A DNA stretch of 64,000 nt from Candidatus Binatia bacterium (lineage in GTDB: Bacteria > Desulfobacterota > Binatia > HRBIN30): positions 1 to 64,000 of the forward strand of contig CALAMI010000010.1 of NCBI GenBank assembly GCA_937925685.1, written 5' to 3'. The notes below the pieces were generated by a model, which searched no databases, was not told the origin of the DNA, and saw only the letters and a list, made by a program, of their open reading frames with translations. The translations under genes were made by a program, and so were the position numbers. The first letter of the stretch is position 1. Each line of letters starts with the position of its first letter. Shown here in pieces: positions 38,248-47,745 of this stretch.

Positions 38248-38664
38248 TCAGTGCCTAGCCTCAAAGGCACCCATGATGAGTTCGCAATGCGTACTTTCCC
38301 CAACGCCGACTACGACGACGACATCAAAGCGGGTTTCCCGAGGGTGGAGGCCTGCTCGGGCGAGGTACGCCTCTGCGGCGCGTACCAGGCGTCGTTGTTT
38401 GCTGGTGTGAACGGACTCCAAAGTGCTTGCCAGGGCGGCGGTCGTGCGAGTTTTGACCTCCACGAACACAAGGGTTTCGCCTTGCCAAGCCACCAGATCG
38501 ATTTCGCCACCTCGGTAGAGCACATTCTGGTCGATCACCCGGTAACCGAGGGACTCCAGGAAGCGTTGGGCAATTCTCTCCCCGAGGCGGCCCGTTGCCA
38601 GCGGGTTAGATCGATGACGCATAGCTTTCAGTACCTTGAATTCGGCCTCCTGACTAGAGCGCAT
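38248..38664 (-). CDS. UPF0102 (YraN-like) predicted endonuclease-fold protein
   Basis: About 138 residues from ATG 38664, or 124 from ATG 38622, which begins nearer the conserved region and has AAGGTA upstream; the choice is open. The core is NPLATGRLGERIAQRFLESL followed by YRVIDQNVLYRGGEIDLVAW and TLVFVEVKTRTT, the E...D...ExK pattern of a restriction-endonuclease-like fold as in Holliday-junction resolvases. Function of the UPF0102 family is not settled. It is divergent from gatC. Confidence 0.9.
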   Translation of the reverse strand: MRSSQEAEFKVLKAMRHRSNPLATGRLGERIAQRFLESLGYRVIDQNVLYRGGEIDLVAWQGETLVFVEVKTRTTAALASTLESVHTSKQRRLVRAAEAYLARAGLHPRETRFDVVVVVGVGESTHCELIMGAFEARH

Positions 38665-38759
38665 CGTCTCTGAAGGGAGCGGCCGCCCAGTGGGCGACGC
38701 CGGCTTTGTCCGAAGGACGTCGAATTGAAGCCCTGCTTGGGGTGTGTTAACGGCGCCCA

Positions 38760-39047
38760 ATGACGCTCGACCGCGATTTGGTCCGAAACATTGCGCATTT
38801 GGCTCGCTTGGAGTTAAGCGGTGACGAGGAAGCTGAGTACATGGCACAGCTTGAGAACATTCTCGGATATTTTCGCACTCTGGACGACGCGGACACTACG
38901 GGTGTGGAACCTGCCACCGAGATGGTGGACGCCGGCGACGCGCTACGGGAGGACGTTGTGAACAATCCGCCAGCCGGCGAGGAGCTTTTGGCCAACGCCC
39001 CCAGGCGTCACGACCGCTGGTTCCGGGTGCCCAAGATCATCGAATAG
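38760..39047 (+). CDS. gatC: Glu-tRNA(Gln)/Asp-tRNA(Asn) amidotransferase subunit C
   Basis: 95 residues, normal for GatC, which clamps GatA to GatB. The pattern VRNIAHLARLELSGDEEAEY, LENILGYFRTLDDADTTGVE and LREDVVNNPPAGEELLANAP is typical. It opens gatCAB, 45 bases before gatA. The presence of the complex implies indirect charging of Gln-tRNA and/or Asn-tRNA. Confidence 0.96.
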   Translation: MTLDRDLVRNIAHLARLELSGDEEAEYMAQLENILGYFRTLDDADTTGVEPATEMVDAGDALREDVVNNPPAGEELLANAPRRHDRWFRVPKIIE

Positions 39048-39092
39048 CGGCCGACAGTAGAATCGGGCGCAAAACAAAAGTACAAAGCGTGT

Positions 39093-40553
39093 ATGTCGGA
39101 AATAGTCTGGCGTCCGCTGGCCGACGTGTCGAAAGAGCTGGATGCGGGCAGGATCAGCGCCGTTGAGTTGACCACTGAAATCTTGCGGCACATCGATGCC
39201 ACGGAGTCGCGGGTTCGTTCGTTTCTCACCCTTACCCCGGAGGCTGCTTTAAAGGACGCACGAGAGGCTGACCGGCGCAGGGCAGGCGGAGAACGCAGTC
39301 CCCTGCTTGGAATCCCGATCGCAGTCAAGGATGTGATCCTGACCAAGGGCGTCCGTACCACTGCAGCCTCGAAGATTCTTGAAAACTTTCTAGCCCCATA
39401 CGACGCGACCGTAATTCGCCGCTTGAGAGAGGCGGGAGCGGTGTTTCTCGGAAAACTTAATTGCGACGAGTTCGCTATGGGTTCTTCGACCGAGAATTCG
39501 GCATTTGGGCCAACCTATAATCCGTGGAATCTAAAACGAGTGCCGGGTGGATCTTCAGGTGGGTCCGCGGCGGCTGTTGCCGCGGGGCAATGCTATGCTG
39601 CACTGGGGACGGATACAGGGGGGTCGATTCGGCAACCTGCCGCATGTTGCGGTATCGTGGGGGTGAAGCCCTCTTATGGACGGGTGAGTCGTTACGGCTT
39701 GATTGCGTATGCATCTTCTTTTGATCAAATCGGCCCGATGGCCAGAACGGTGGCAGACTGCGCTTTACTTCTGGAGGTCATCGCAGGGCGCGACCCGTGC
39801 GATGCCACGTCAGCACCTCACCCGGTGCCCCGTTATTCCGCGGAGCTGGAACGACCCTTGCGTGGACTCCGGGTCGGATTGCCACGGGAGTGCTTGGGCG
39901 AAGGTGTGCAGGCGGAAGTGCGCGAGGCAGTCTGCTCTGCACTGCGTTGGTTCGAGGGCGAGGGCGTCTCCGTGGTGGAAACTGCGTTGCCTCATTTGCG
40001 GTATGCGATTCCCACGTACTACCTTGTTGCCACGGCTGAGGCCAGCTCCAATTTGGCGCGTTACGACGGTGTGCGGTTTGGGTTGCGGTTGGGAGAGGAG
40101 GAAGGACTCATGACGATGTACGGCCGCACACGCGCCTGCGGTTTCGGGCCAGAAGTTAAGCGGAGAATTATGCTCGGTACGTACGCACTTTCGGCAGGGT
40201 ATTACGATGCGTATTATCTTCGGGCTTTAAAGGTACGGACGCTGGTACGGCGCGACTTTGAGGCGGCATTTGACCGTGCTGACTTGGTCGTCATGCCCAC
40301 GGCACCGACTACCGCGTTCCCTTTGGGAGCAAAGACAGGTGACCCGCTCGAAATGTATCTTTCTGATATTTTTACCATCGCAGCAAACCTTGCAGGCTTG
40401 CCAGCCTTGTCTCTTCCTTGTGGTTTCGACCAAGAAGGTTTGCCCATTGGTTTGCAGTTAGTGGGTCGGCCATTTGCGGAAGGGCAGCTCTTAGCAGTGG
40501 CCCATGCTTACGAGCAGTCACACCCTTGGAAAGACCAGCATCCGTCTTTGTGA
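39093..40553 (+). CDS. gatA: Glu-tRNA(Gln)/Asp-tRNA(Asn) amidotransferase subunit A
   Basis: 486 residues. GatA is the amidase that releases ammonia from glutamine. The catalytic Lys is in [17 protein letters not shown], and the Ser-cisSer-Lys machinery in [20 protein letters not shown] and [20 protein letters not shown]. The length is standard. Its stop lies five bases before the gatB ATG. Confidence 0.98.
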   Translation: MSEIVWRPLADVSKELDAGRISAVELTTEILRHIDATESRVRSFLTLTPEAALKDAREADRRRAGGERSPLLGIPIAVKDVILTKGVRTTAASKILENFLAPYDATVIRRLREAGAVFLGKLNCDEFAMGSSTENSAFGPTYNPWNLKRVPGGSSGGSAAAVAAGQCYAALGTDTGGSIRQPAACCGIVGVKPSYGRVSRYGLIAYASSFDQIGPMARTVADCALLLEVIAGRDPCDATSAPHPVPRYSAELERPLRGLRVGLPRECLGEGVQAEVREAVCSALRWFEGEGVSVVETALPHLRYAIPTYYLVATAEASSNLARYDGVRFGLRLGEEEGLMTMYGRTRACGFGPEVKRRIMLGTYALSAGYYDAYYLRALKVRTLVRRDFEAAFDRADLVVMPTAPTTAFPLGAKTGDPLEMYLSDIFTIAANLAGLPALSLPCGFDQEGLPIGLQLVGRPFAEGQLLAVAHAYEQSHPWKDQHPSL

Positions 40554-40558
40554 ACAAC

Positions 40559-42004
40559 ATGGATTACGAGGCAGTCATCGGTCTTGAAGTGCACGCCGAA
40601 TTGTTGACCGCGTCAAAGATGTTTTGTGGCTGCTCGGCGGAGTTCGGGGCTCCACCAAATCAAAACACGTGCCCGGTGTGCTTGGGTCTACCGGGTGCTT
40701 TGCCCGTGCTGAACCGACGTGCCGTGGAGTTCGCGGTTCGGTTAGGATTGGCCACACAGTGCGAGGTGCGGTTGTTTAGTCGCTGGGCTCGAAAGAATTA
40801 CTTTTACCCTGATTTGCCGAAAGGATATCAAATTAGCCAGTACGAACTGCCCATTTGCGTGGGTGGTTGGGTTACGCTGAGCGGGGAAGAGGGGGAGAAA
40901 CGCATTCGCCTGGCGCGCATTCACATGGAGGAGGACACCGGGAAGAACATTCATGACCCTCTGAATGACGTTAGCTTGGTGGACTTCAATCGCTCTGGAG
41001 TGCCCTTGCTGGAGATCGTATCCGAGCCCGACATGCGAACGCCACAAGAGGCCGGTGCCTACCTTCGAAAGTTGCGGCAAATTCTACAGTATCTCGAAGT
41101 TTGCGACGGCAACATGGAGGAAGGTAGTTTTCGTTGTGACGCGAACGTGTCGGTGCGACCGCTGGGAAGCGAGAAGTTCGGGACAAAGGTCGAGATTAAA
41201 AACATGAATTCCTTTCGACACGTGGAGCGCGCCATCGAGTTCGAGGTCGGGCGACAGTTGCGCGCCTTGGAAGAGGGCGAGCCAATTGTACAAGAGACTC
41301 GCCTTTGGGACCCTGAGCGGGAAGTGACGCGCTCGATGAGAACGAAGGAGTACGCACACGATTACCGGTATTTCCCAGAGCCCGATTTGCCCCCGGTCCG
41401 GTTGGATCGTGAGTGGGTGGAAGCGATACGACAGTCACTACCAGAGCTTCCTGATGCCCGTTGCTTGCGCTTTGTCCGCGAATACAACTTGCCAACCTAC
41501 GACGCTGAGGTGCTGACCTCCCGGAGAGACCTGGCGGATTATTTCGAAGCGGTTGTGGCATGCGGCGTTACGCCGAAAGTGGCGAGCAACTGGGTGATGG
41601 GTGACATCCTCCGTGCAGTCCGGGAGCGTGGTTTAGATCGGGATCTCCGCATCCAACAGTGGCCGGTTGAGGCGGAATCCCTCGCGCAACTGATTCAGTT
41701 GATCGAACGTGGCACGATCAGCGGGAAGATCGCGAAGACCGTCTTCGAGCGCATGATCGCAACGAATCAGCCTCCCGAGGAAATCGTTCAGCGTGAAGGC
41801 CTAGTGCAAATTACTGATGAAAACGCGCTTCTGAGCGAAATTCATCAAGTACTGGCGGACAACCCGGACAAAGTGGCTGAGTTTCGCAGTGGCAAAGAGA
41901 AGCTCTTCGGCTTCTTCGTTGGCCAGGTGATGAAGCGCACGGGAGGGAAGGCCAACCCCCAGAAGCTTAACGAGTTGCTTCGCGCTGCGTTGCAGTCGGG
42001 TTAG
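40559..42004 (+). CDS. gatB: Glu-tRNA(Gln)/Asp-tRNA(Asn) amidotransferase subunit B
   Basis: 481 residues from ATG 40559 ([20 protein letters not shown]); a GTG at 40550 overlaps the gatA stop and would add three residues. GatB is the kinase/transamidase subunit. Zinc-site cysteines appear in [13 protein letters not shown] and [30 protein letters not shown] is a family signature. The C-terminal YqeY-like tail domain, which reads the tRNA, is complete ([20 protein letters not shown]). Confidence 0.98.
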   Translation: MDYEAVIGLEVHAELLTASKMFCGCSAEFGAPPNQNTCPVCLGLPGALPVLNRRAVEFAVRLGLATQCEVRLFSRWARKNYFYPDLPKGYQISQYELPICVGGWVTLSGEEGEKRIRLARIHMEEDTGKNIHDPLNDVSLVDFNRSGVPLLEIVSEPDMRTPQEAGAYLRKLRQILQYLEVCDGNMEEGSFRCDANVSVRPLGSEKFGTKVEIKNMNSFRHVERAIEFEVGRQLRALEEGEPIVQETRLWDPEREVTRSMRTKEYAHDYRYFPEPDLPPVRLDREWVEAIRQSLPELPDARCLRFVREYNLPTYDAEVLTSRRDLADYFEAVVACGVTPKVASNWVMGDILRAVRERGLDRDLRIQQWPVEAESLAQLIQLIERGTISGKIAKTVFERMIATNQPPEEIVQREGLVQITDENALLSEIHQVLADNPDKVAEFRSGKEKLFGFFVGQVMKRTGGKANPQKLNELLRAALQSG

Positions 42005-42117
42005 GCAACGAAGGCGAGAGGGGTGTCGAGCGGTAAAAATGTCCGATAATATTCCTTATGTGTTCTTTGCGCCACGGCCCAAATTCTCCAACTGATTTTT
42101 CAGCCGAAAAACTGCCA

Positions 42118-42136
42118 CCCTAAGCTGTAGGGCTTT
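42118..42136 (+). terminator. Weak intrinsic-terminator-like hairpin after gatB
   Basis: CCCTA (42118-42122) and TAGGG (42128-42132) pair around AGCTG, followed by CTTTCTT. The stem is only five pairs. It lies between convergent gatB and the TPR gene, overlapping the stop of the latter. Confidence 0.3.
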
Positions 42137-42137
42137 C

Positions 42138-42824
42138 TTACGCTGCGGGACTTTCCGTGGCCCCAACGTCCGAAGGATGTAAGAATTTCAGCCAATTGGC
42201 CTCGGGTGCTGAGGCGTGATCCCGGCCAAGTTTTTCCGCGAGTTGGCGGGCTTTGGTTGGGTTACCGGCTCGGGTAAAAAGGCGCGCGGCTTCGTACAAG
42301 CTGGCCGCGGTGTAAGGTCCAGTAAGTTCGGCAGCTCGTTCGGCGTAAGCAGCTGCTTCTCCATACTGGCCAGATGCCTCGAGGGTAAGTGCCCGAGCCA
42401 GCAGGAGCTGTTGTTGTAAATAAGGAGATAACCCGGAGCTCCGTTCCGCGGCCAGGAGTTTGGCCTCTGCCTGGTTGAACCTTTTGGCACGTAGCTCTGC
42501 TTGAGCCGCGAGTACCAGCCCTATGCGCCCTGGGCGAGTATTCGGCCAGTCCGTTGCTACCTTACTAAGGGTCTCCGCGGCCTGATTCCAGTTGTTCGAG
42601 CGCAATTCCGCCAGCCCTTCCGCGAGCACCTGATTGGCACGACGGACATTCGCCGCACGATACGCGCTGCCAAGTCCGACAAGAATCAGCACAGCAGCCA
42701 CCGCCGCCATGGATCGCAAGATGGTGGCGCGATGCGTTTGGGACCAAAGGAGCACCCGCTGGCCGAAGTGAAGAAACTCATCTGGCTTTTTCAAGTCTTT
42801 CCGTCGAATTCGTACCTTGGTCAT
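42138..42824 (-). CDS. Membrane-anchored tetratricopeptide-repeat protein (YfgM-like)
   Basis: 228 residues. A basic N-terminal 37 residues are followed by one membrane helix (SMAAVAAVLILVGLGSAYRA) and then TPR-like helices (ANQVLAEGLAELRSNNWNQA, FNQAEAKLLAAERSSGLSPY, YGEAAAYAERAAELTGPYTA). This is the layout of YfgM, a periplasm-facing chaperone partner of the Sec translocon. Similarity is by architecture only. It follows the BFN gene by 51 bases on the same strand. Confidence 0.75.
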   Translation of the reverse strand: MTKVRIRRKDLKKPDEFLHFGQRVLLWSQTHRATILRSMAAVAAVLILVGLGSAYRAANVRRANQVLAEGLAELRSNNWNQAAETLSKVATDWPNTRPGRIGLVLAAQAELRAKRFNQAEAKLLAAERSSGLSPYLQQQLLLARALTLEASGQYGEAAAYAERAAELTGPYTAASLYEAARLFTRAGNPTKARQLAEKLGRDHASAPEANWLKFLHPSDVGATESPAA

Positions 42825-42875
42825 AACATAGGCGCCAGGCTGATTGTCTCCGTTAACGGGTGCAACAGAGAGTGT

Positions 42876-43394
42876 TCACATCTTGTACTTGAAATCTTCA
42901 GGGCTGAGTTTCTCCAGGATATCCGCCCACTGATCCCGTGAAACGTTCGAGATGTCCGTAGTTGGCGTTTGCTCCTGGCTTTCCTGTAAAACGCTGGAGC
43001 GCTCCAGAACGTGTTTTTGCACGTAAATCGGGCTTTTTGTCCTGAGAGCTAACGAGATCGCGTCGCTCGGTCTGGCGTCAATTTGGAGGGTCTCATCTCC
43101 CACTCGTAAATGAATCGTGGCGAAATACGTATTCTCTCTCAGGTCACTAATCTCAACAGCCTCAACCTCCACGCCAAGCTCACTCAGAACGTTCTTGAGC
43201 AAGTCATGCGTCATGGGACGCGCCATCTTGATGCCTTCAAGCTCGGTGGCCATGGCGGTAGCTTCCAATAAGCCAATCCAGATGGGTAGGTTGAGCTTGT
43301 TTTCCCGGTCTTTGAGAATCACAATTGGACTTTTGGTCACCGGGTCGAGGGTTAGCCCGCCGACAACCATCTCAATCGCATTTTCTAGCGCCAT
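42876..43394 (-). CDS. Bifunctional nuclease (BFN/DUF151) family protein
   Basis: 172 residues. It shows MVVGGLTLDPVTKSPIVILK, LNLPIWIGLLEATAMATELE, RPMTHDLLKNVLSELGVEVE and IDARPSDAISLALRTKSPIY, the signature strings of the DUF151 family, named after a plant nuclease. The C-terminal 40 residues are variable. Role in bacteria is not settled. It lies 59 bases after the CoxE-like gene. Confidence 0.92.
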   Translation of the reverse strand: MALENAIEMVVGGLTLDPVTKSPIVILKDRENKLNLPIWIGLLEATAMATELEGIKMARPMTHDLLKNVLSELGVEVEAVEISDLRENTYFATIHLRVGDETLQIDARPSDAISLALRTKSPIYVQKHVLERSSVLQESQEQTPTTDISNVSRDQWADILEKLSPEDFKYKM

Positions 43395-43453
43395 GGTTTC
43401 TGCTCGCTTTCTCCATTCTGTTCAAAAACCCTGAGCCAGGTCAATGGCCCATG

Positions 43454-44860
43454 CTAGTGCACGATGCGGTCGATCACCCGGTATAGCTGATTGAGATTGC
43501 GACATTCTTCAACCACGTCGCAATATACCAGGTAGCGATCCATCTCACTATCGCCAAAGCCCCAGGTTAGGCGATTTTCGGGATTCAACCAAATCAGTTG
43601 CTTGGCGCGCTGGCGGATGTCTTTGAGTGTCCACTCGTGTGGCAAGTTGTAATTGTTACGCGCGTCGCCAAGGATTATTACGGTTGTTTTTTTATTTACC
43701 GCGGGCAGGAAATCTCGGTGAAAGATGCGGAAGGCGCGGCCAAAGTCGGAATGCGCAAAGACATTCACGACCTGTCCGCTTAACGCTTGCTCAATGGCGG
43801 CGTGAATATCCTGTTCCTCGAACAAGCGCGTCACCTCGCTAAGGTCGCTGACAAAGACAAAGCTGCGCACTCGCGAGTATAGGTCTTGCAGAGTGTAAAC
43901 GAACTGAAGCATGAACCGGGAGACATTCCGCACTGAATCAGACACGTCGCACAATACCAGGATTTGTGGCTTGTCTTTGACGCGCCGGTCGAACTCGATA
44001 CGAAAAGGTACCCCGCCGTACTGGAGATTTTTTCTAAGCGTATCTTTGATATCGAAGCGGCCACGCTTGCCCCGCTTTTTCCTCACGGCAACGATGTTCT
44101 TTAGCCGTTCCGCCAGCTTAGTGACTGCTTCTTTCATCTGGCGGATTTCCTCTTCGGTTAGATAATAAAAGCTCTTTTCCCCAAGACGATCGATGCGCTC
44201 GCTCTCGCGCAACGTGGGCTCTTTTTTCTCCAACTCTTGCCGGACAAGCCGCTTGATCGCCCGGGTTAGATCCTGCAGCCTTAGGTCGATAAATTTCTGT
44301 ACTTTCTCCCAGTCGTTGGATGGGATGAGGCCGCGCAGACGTTTTTTCAGTTCCTCGAGTTCGGCGGCGAGGGCTGATAAGCCTAAGTGTTGCGCAAGCA
44401 TGTGCGCGTATCGTCCCTCTTGAAAAGGCCGCTCGACAGCATCCAATCCAACATGCCTTGCCGCTTGGCGAAGGAGTTGCTCCAGCCGGCCAAGATCGGC
44501 CGTTAAAAGCTGGCGGGCAAGCTCAGAAAGTTGAACCCCTAACTCTTGCACGGATTGGCTCAGCGCATCAATCAAGTTCTGCAGGTCCGCATCTTCGAAG
44601 CCGAGTGCAGATTCTGTTGCTTTCAAATGCTCCACAAGGTCCCCGCCAAGCCCCCTAAAGTAAAGGTTGAACAGGCTGTCGAAGGTGGGTTCATCGATGT
44701 GGCGCTTCACCAGCGTGGCGCGCAAAGCCTCGCGAAAGTCAGCGGGGTTACTGAAACCGACTGCTGCAACAGCCTGAAGACTGTCTAAATCTTCAGCCAG
44801 GGACACGCGCACGCCATTTTGGCGCAACAACTCAACGAAACGAAGGATCTTTTGTTCCAT
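43454..44860 (-). CDS. CoxE-like VWA-domain protein
   Basis: 468 residues. The N-terminal half is helical (VELLRQNGVRVSLAEDLDSL and coiled segments); the C-terminal half is a VWA domain with the metal-ion site LVLCDVSDSVRNVSRFMLQF (DxSxS). FGRAFRIFHRDFLPAVNKKT and ILGDARNNYNLPHEW are CoxE-type. CoxE works with the CoxD AAA+ ATPase in maturation of Mo-containing CO dehydrogenase and in related MoxR systems. The MoxR-like gene lies 97 bases upstream. There is no Mo-hydroxylase structural gene here, so the client is unknown. Confidence 0.9.
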   Translation of the reverse strand: MEQKILRFVELLRQNGVRVSLAEDLDSLQAVAAVGFSNPADFREALRATLVKRHIDEPTFDSLFNLYFRGLGGDLVEHLKATESALGFEDADLQNLIDALSQSVQELGVQLSELARQLLTADLGRLEQLLRQAARHVGLDAVERPFQEGRYAHMLAQHLGLSALAAELEELKKRLRGLIPSNDWEKVQKFIDLRLQDLTRAIKRLVRQELEKKEPTLRESERIDRLGEKSFYYLTEEEIRQMKEAVTKLAERLKNIVAVRKKRGKRGRFDIKDTLRKNLQYGGVPFRIEFDRRVKDKPQILVLCDVSDSVRNVSRFMLQFVYTLQDLYSRVRSFVFVSDLSEVTRLFEEQDIHAAIEQALSGQVVNVFAHSDFGRAFRIFHRDFLPAVNKKTTVIILGDARNNYNLPHEWTLKDIRQRAKQLIWLNPENRLTWGFGDSEMDRYLVYCDVVEECRNLNQLYRVIDRIVH

Positions 44861-44957
44861 GACGATGTTGCACTCGAAAGCAGCACGGAGTCAGAACCTG
44901 CACGACCAGATTAGACCCCAGCAGACGCCGAAGTCCAGCAGCGGAGGCCAAGCCCGT

Positions 44958-45941
44958 TCAATGCAATAAGTCTTTGTCTGCATCGGTTTCCCTACCCTGT
45001 CGCTCGGTTTTCCGCCGACTTAAAAAGTCCTTCAGTTCCTCCTGCGCCTTGCGAATGTCACCTTCGTACTTCAGGACGGCGTTCAGGGTATCCTCGACAA
45101 GTTGTTGCTCGAGGGCCTCTGCGTTCAACAGCACCAGCGCTCTTGCCCAGTCTAACGTCTCACTAATGCTGGGCACTTTTTTGAGATCGAGTTGCCGCAC
45201 CCGTTGAATAAAGTGAACCAGCTCTTCAGCCAGTTGCGGATGAATCTCCGGAACCTTGAGCTGAACGATTTCTAGTTCTTGCGCGGCCGATGGAAAATCG
45301 ATGTAGAGGTGCAGACATCGCCGTTTCAGTGCATCGGACATCTCCCGGGCATTGTTGCTGGTGAGCACGACGAGGGGAATGTGTTTCGCCTTTAGAGTCC
45401 CCAGCTCGGGGACACTGACCTGAAAGTCGCTGAGGACTTCGAGTAAAAAAGCCTCGAACTCCGGGTCGGCTTTGTCAATCTCGTCCACGAGCAAAACTGT
45501 AGGACGGTCTGCCGTTATGGCGCGCAGCAAGGGCCGTGGCAAAATAAACCGGTCGGAGAAAAACACATTGTCCTCGCGTGCAATCCGTTCGACCGCTTCA
45601 CGGAGCGAACGAGCGCCCCCCACCACTTCGTTGATTTTGTCCTTCAGAATTTGAGTGTACAAAAGTTGCTTCGCGTATTCCCATTCATATAAGGCCTTGG
45701 CTTCGTCGAGACCTTCGTAACATTGCAGCCGAATCAGCTCGCACTGCACAGTTGCGGCAAGGACTTTGGCGAGTTCAGTCTTCCCTACCCCTGCCGGGCC
45801 CTCGACTAGAATTGGCTTTTGCAGAGAGGAAGCCAAATAAACAACGGTCGCAATGCGCCGGTTGCAAATGTACTTGTGCGCAGCAAAACGAGCGATGACT
45901 TCATCGATCGAGCTAAAGGGTTGGCTCGCGTAGGATACCAT
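44958..45941 (-). CDS. MoxR-family AAA+ ATPase
   Basis: 327 residues from ATG 45941; a GTG at 45959 is an alternative. Walker A is LVEGPAGVGKTELAK, Walker B LLVDEIDKADPEFEAFLLE, sensor 1 VVLTSNN and the arginine-finger region ALKRRCLHLYIDFPS. The CoxD/MoxR type acts as a chaperone-like ATPase for metalloenzyme assembly with a VWA partner, which is encoded directly downstream. The C-terminus is charged (RRKTERQGRETDADKDLLH). Confidence 0.93.
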   Translation of the reverse strand: MVSYASQPFSSIDEVIARFAAHKYICNRRIATVVYLASSLQKPILVEGPAGVGKTELAKVLAATVQCELIRLQCYEGLDEAKALYEWEYAKQLLYTQILKDKINEVVGGARSLREAVERIAREDNVFFSDRFILPRPLLRAITADRPTVLLVDEIDKADPEFEAFLLEVLSDFQVSVPELGTLKAKHIPLVVLTSNNAREMSDALKRRCLHLYIDFPSAAQELEIVQLKVPEIHPQLAEELVHFIQRVRQLDLKKVPSISETLDWARALVLLNAEALEQQLVEDTLNAVLKYEGDIRKAQEELKDFLSRRKTERQGRETDADKDLLH

Positions 45942-46053
45942 AGGTGGTTGGTAACACACTGCTCCAAGGCACTCAACGAAACCCCGACTGGATTGGCAGC
46001 CTTCGCTGGATGGAATTTGGCATCAGTCCAGGCGTGCGACTATAGAAATAAAG

Positions 46054-46821
46054 GTGTGCACTTTAGCAGCTTTTGTGGGGTGTCATCCGGAGGTTCCTGT
46101 TGTTGTTGCGGCAAACCGAGATGAATTTTTCGCTAGGCCAACGGCGGGACCCATTTTGCTCGAGTCGCCGCGAGCCCTCTGGGCAGGAGTAGATTTGCGC
46201 GCCGGAGGGACTTGGCTAGGAGCCAACGAATACGGGCTGATCGCCGCCGTTCTCAATCGTCGCAGCCAGAGCCCTCCGGATCCAAGTCGCCGCTCGCGCG
46301 GCACGCTCGTTGCCGACGTTCTTCAGTGTCGGACGACCGCAGAAGCAGTTGCCCGGATCGAGGGATTTGCTCCGACCACATTTAATTTGTTCACCTTGTT
46401 GGTCGCTGATCCTGAGGCGGCTGTTTTGCTGGCGAACGAGCCCGACCATTGGCGCAGCCGGGAGCTCGGTCGAGGATTGCATGTGGTGACGAATCGCGAG
46501 TCGGAATCGCTCGAGTGTCCAAGACACGAGCGCACGGTGCAACTTCTCTCCCCCGTCGTGCCACTATTAAACGGAAGAGATTTCGACCGAGCGGTGACAA
46601 AGATATGGCAAGCTCTTGGCGATCACGGCCACGGCTCAGCAGCGAGTAAAGATCCGCTATCAGTTCCCTGCGTACATACGGCTGACTACGGGACGCGATC
46701 CTCTTCGGTCTTGATCCTCGAGCGATCTGCTAGACGAATCCGTTTCCTCCATGCTGAGGATGCCCCTTGCAGGAGGCCGTTGCAGGAGCTTCCTCCTCTT
46801 CTCCTGAGGTTGGACCGCTAG
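46054..46821 (+). CDS. TANGO2/NRDE-family protein
   Basis: 255 residues from GTG 46054. It starts MCTLAAFVGCHPEVPVVVAA and then NRDEFFARPT, the NRDE motif that names the family, whose N-terminal Cys recalls Ntn hydrolases. GGTWLGANEYGLIAAVLNRR and the C-terminal PLSVPCVHTADYGTRSSSVL are also typical. Eukaryotic TANGO2 is linked to Golgi and heme/lipid handling; the bacterial function is unclear. It is divergent from the MoxR gene. Confidence 0.92.
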   Translation: MCTLAAFVGCHPEVPVVVAANRDEFFARPTAGPILLESPRALWAGVDLRAGGTWLGANEYGLIAAVLNRRSQSPPDPSRRSRGTLVADVLQCRTTAEAVARIEGFAPTTFNLFTLLVADPEAAVLLANEPDHWRSRELGRGLHVVTNRESESLECPRHERTVQLLSPVVPLLNGRDFDRAVTKIWQALGDHGHGSAASKDPLSVPCVHTADYGTRSSSVLILERSARRIRFLHAEDAPCRRPLQELPPLLLRLDR

Positions 46822-46857
46822 ACTTCCGCCTCGTTCGTGATAGGGTTCTCTCACGTC

Positions 46858-47745
46858 ATGGTCCCTTCTCGCACAGCCACACAGTGGTGGATAGTTCTAG
46901 TCGTCCTGTGCTTGCTGTTGGCGGGATGTGGGAGGCTGGGACGCGCCATCCCTCGCCGGGATGCGGCCGCCACTGCAGCTCAAGACCCACAGTTGGCGGT
47001 TGCGGCACGTGTCACGGAGCTGGAACAGCAACTACGAGAGCGCGAGCAGGAACTGGCAGAGGCGCGAGCAGAGCTTACAAAGCTGAAGCACGTTGAAGCC
47101 GGGGAAGAACGTCTAACGAAGGGTCAGGGTGTTCCCCCAACGAAGGAGCAGCAGAAGAGCGAAAACACCGGTGCAGAAGCCGACCCAACGGCACTGGGCG
47201 CGCAGCTCGCCCGTGAACGCCTCGAACGGCAGGCACTGTTGCAGGAACTCGATCGCCTGCGGCAAGAGGTAAGCTCGCCGTTCGGTGACAGCAGCGTCCC
47301 GGAAGCGGAATATCTAGCCCTGAAGCAAGAGCTGCTGGAGCTGCGAAAAGTCGTTCAAGAGCAGGAGCAACAACAACGTGACTTGATGCTTAAGTTGGCT
47401 GCGCTTTCCCCACCGCCGGCAGCCGGAAATAGCGCGGGCGCTGCTGGAATTACGCCGGAACCTTCCCCGTTAGTGGCAGAAACCCAGCAGGAACTTACGC
47501 TGAGTAGGCAACGAATTGCGCAGCTGGAGGCTGCCCTAGAAGCAGCTAAGAAGGAGGGTGACCGCGCAGTGGCTTTGGTCCACGAAAATAACTCCTTGCG
47601 TTCTCAGCTTGCGGAAGAGCGGAGACGTGCGGACGCACTCGAGGCTAAACTCAAGGTAGCCGCCCGGGTGACTGACCTGATCTTCCGTATGAGGACACAA
47701 GGGCACGGCGGGACGCAAAAGAAATCGGCCCCAGAGTGGCGCTAA
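46858..47745 (+). CDS. Coiled-coil lipoprotein of unknown function
   Basis: 295 residues from ATG 46858 (a GTG at 46837 is also open). WWIVLVVLCLLLAGCGRLGR is a lipoprotein signal with lipobox LAGC. The mature protein is dominated by heptad repeats rich in Glu, Gln, Leu and Arg: VTELEQQLREREQELAEARA, LERQALLQELDRLRQEVSSP, ELLELRKVVQEQEQQQRDLM and QRIAQLEAALEAAKKEGDRA, ending in VTDLIFRMRTQG. It is likely a periplasmic coiled-coil anchored to a membrane. It overlaps the convergent binding-protein gene by four bases. Confidence 0.75.
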   Translation: MVPSRTATQWWIVLVVLCLLLAGCGRLGRAIPRRDAAATAAQDPQLAVAARVTELEQQLREREQELAEARAELTKLKHVEAGEERLTKGQGVPPTKEQQKSENTGAEADPTALGAQLARERLERQALLQELDRLRQEVSSPFGDSSVPEAEYLALKQELLELRKVVQEQEQQQRDLMLKLAALSPPPAAGNSAGAAGITPEPSPLVAETQQELTLSRQRIAQLEAALEAAKKEGDRAVALVHENNSLRSQLAEERRRADALEAKLKVAARVTDLIFRMRTQGHGGTQKKSAPEWR

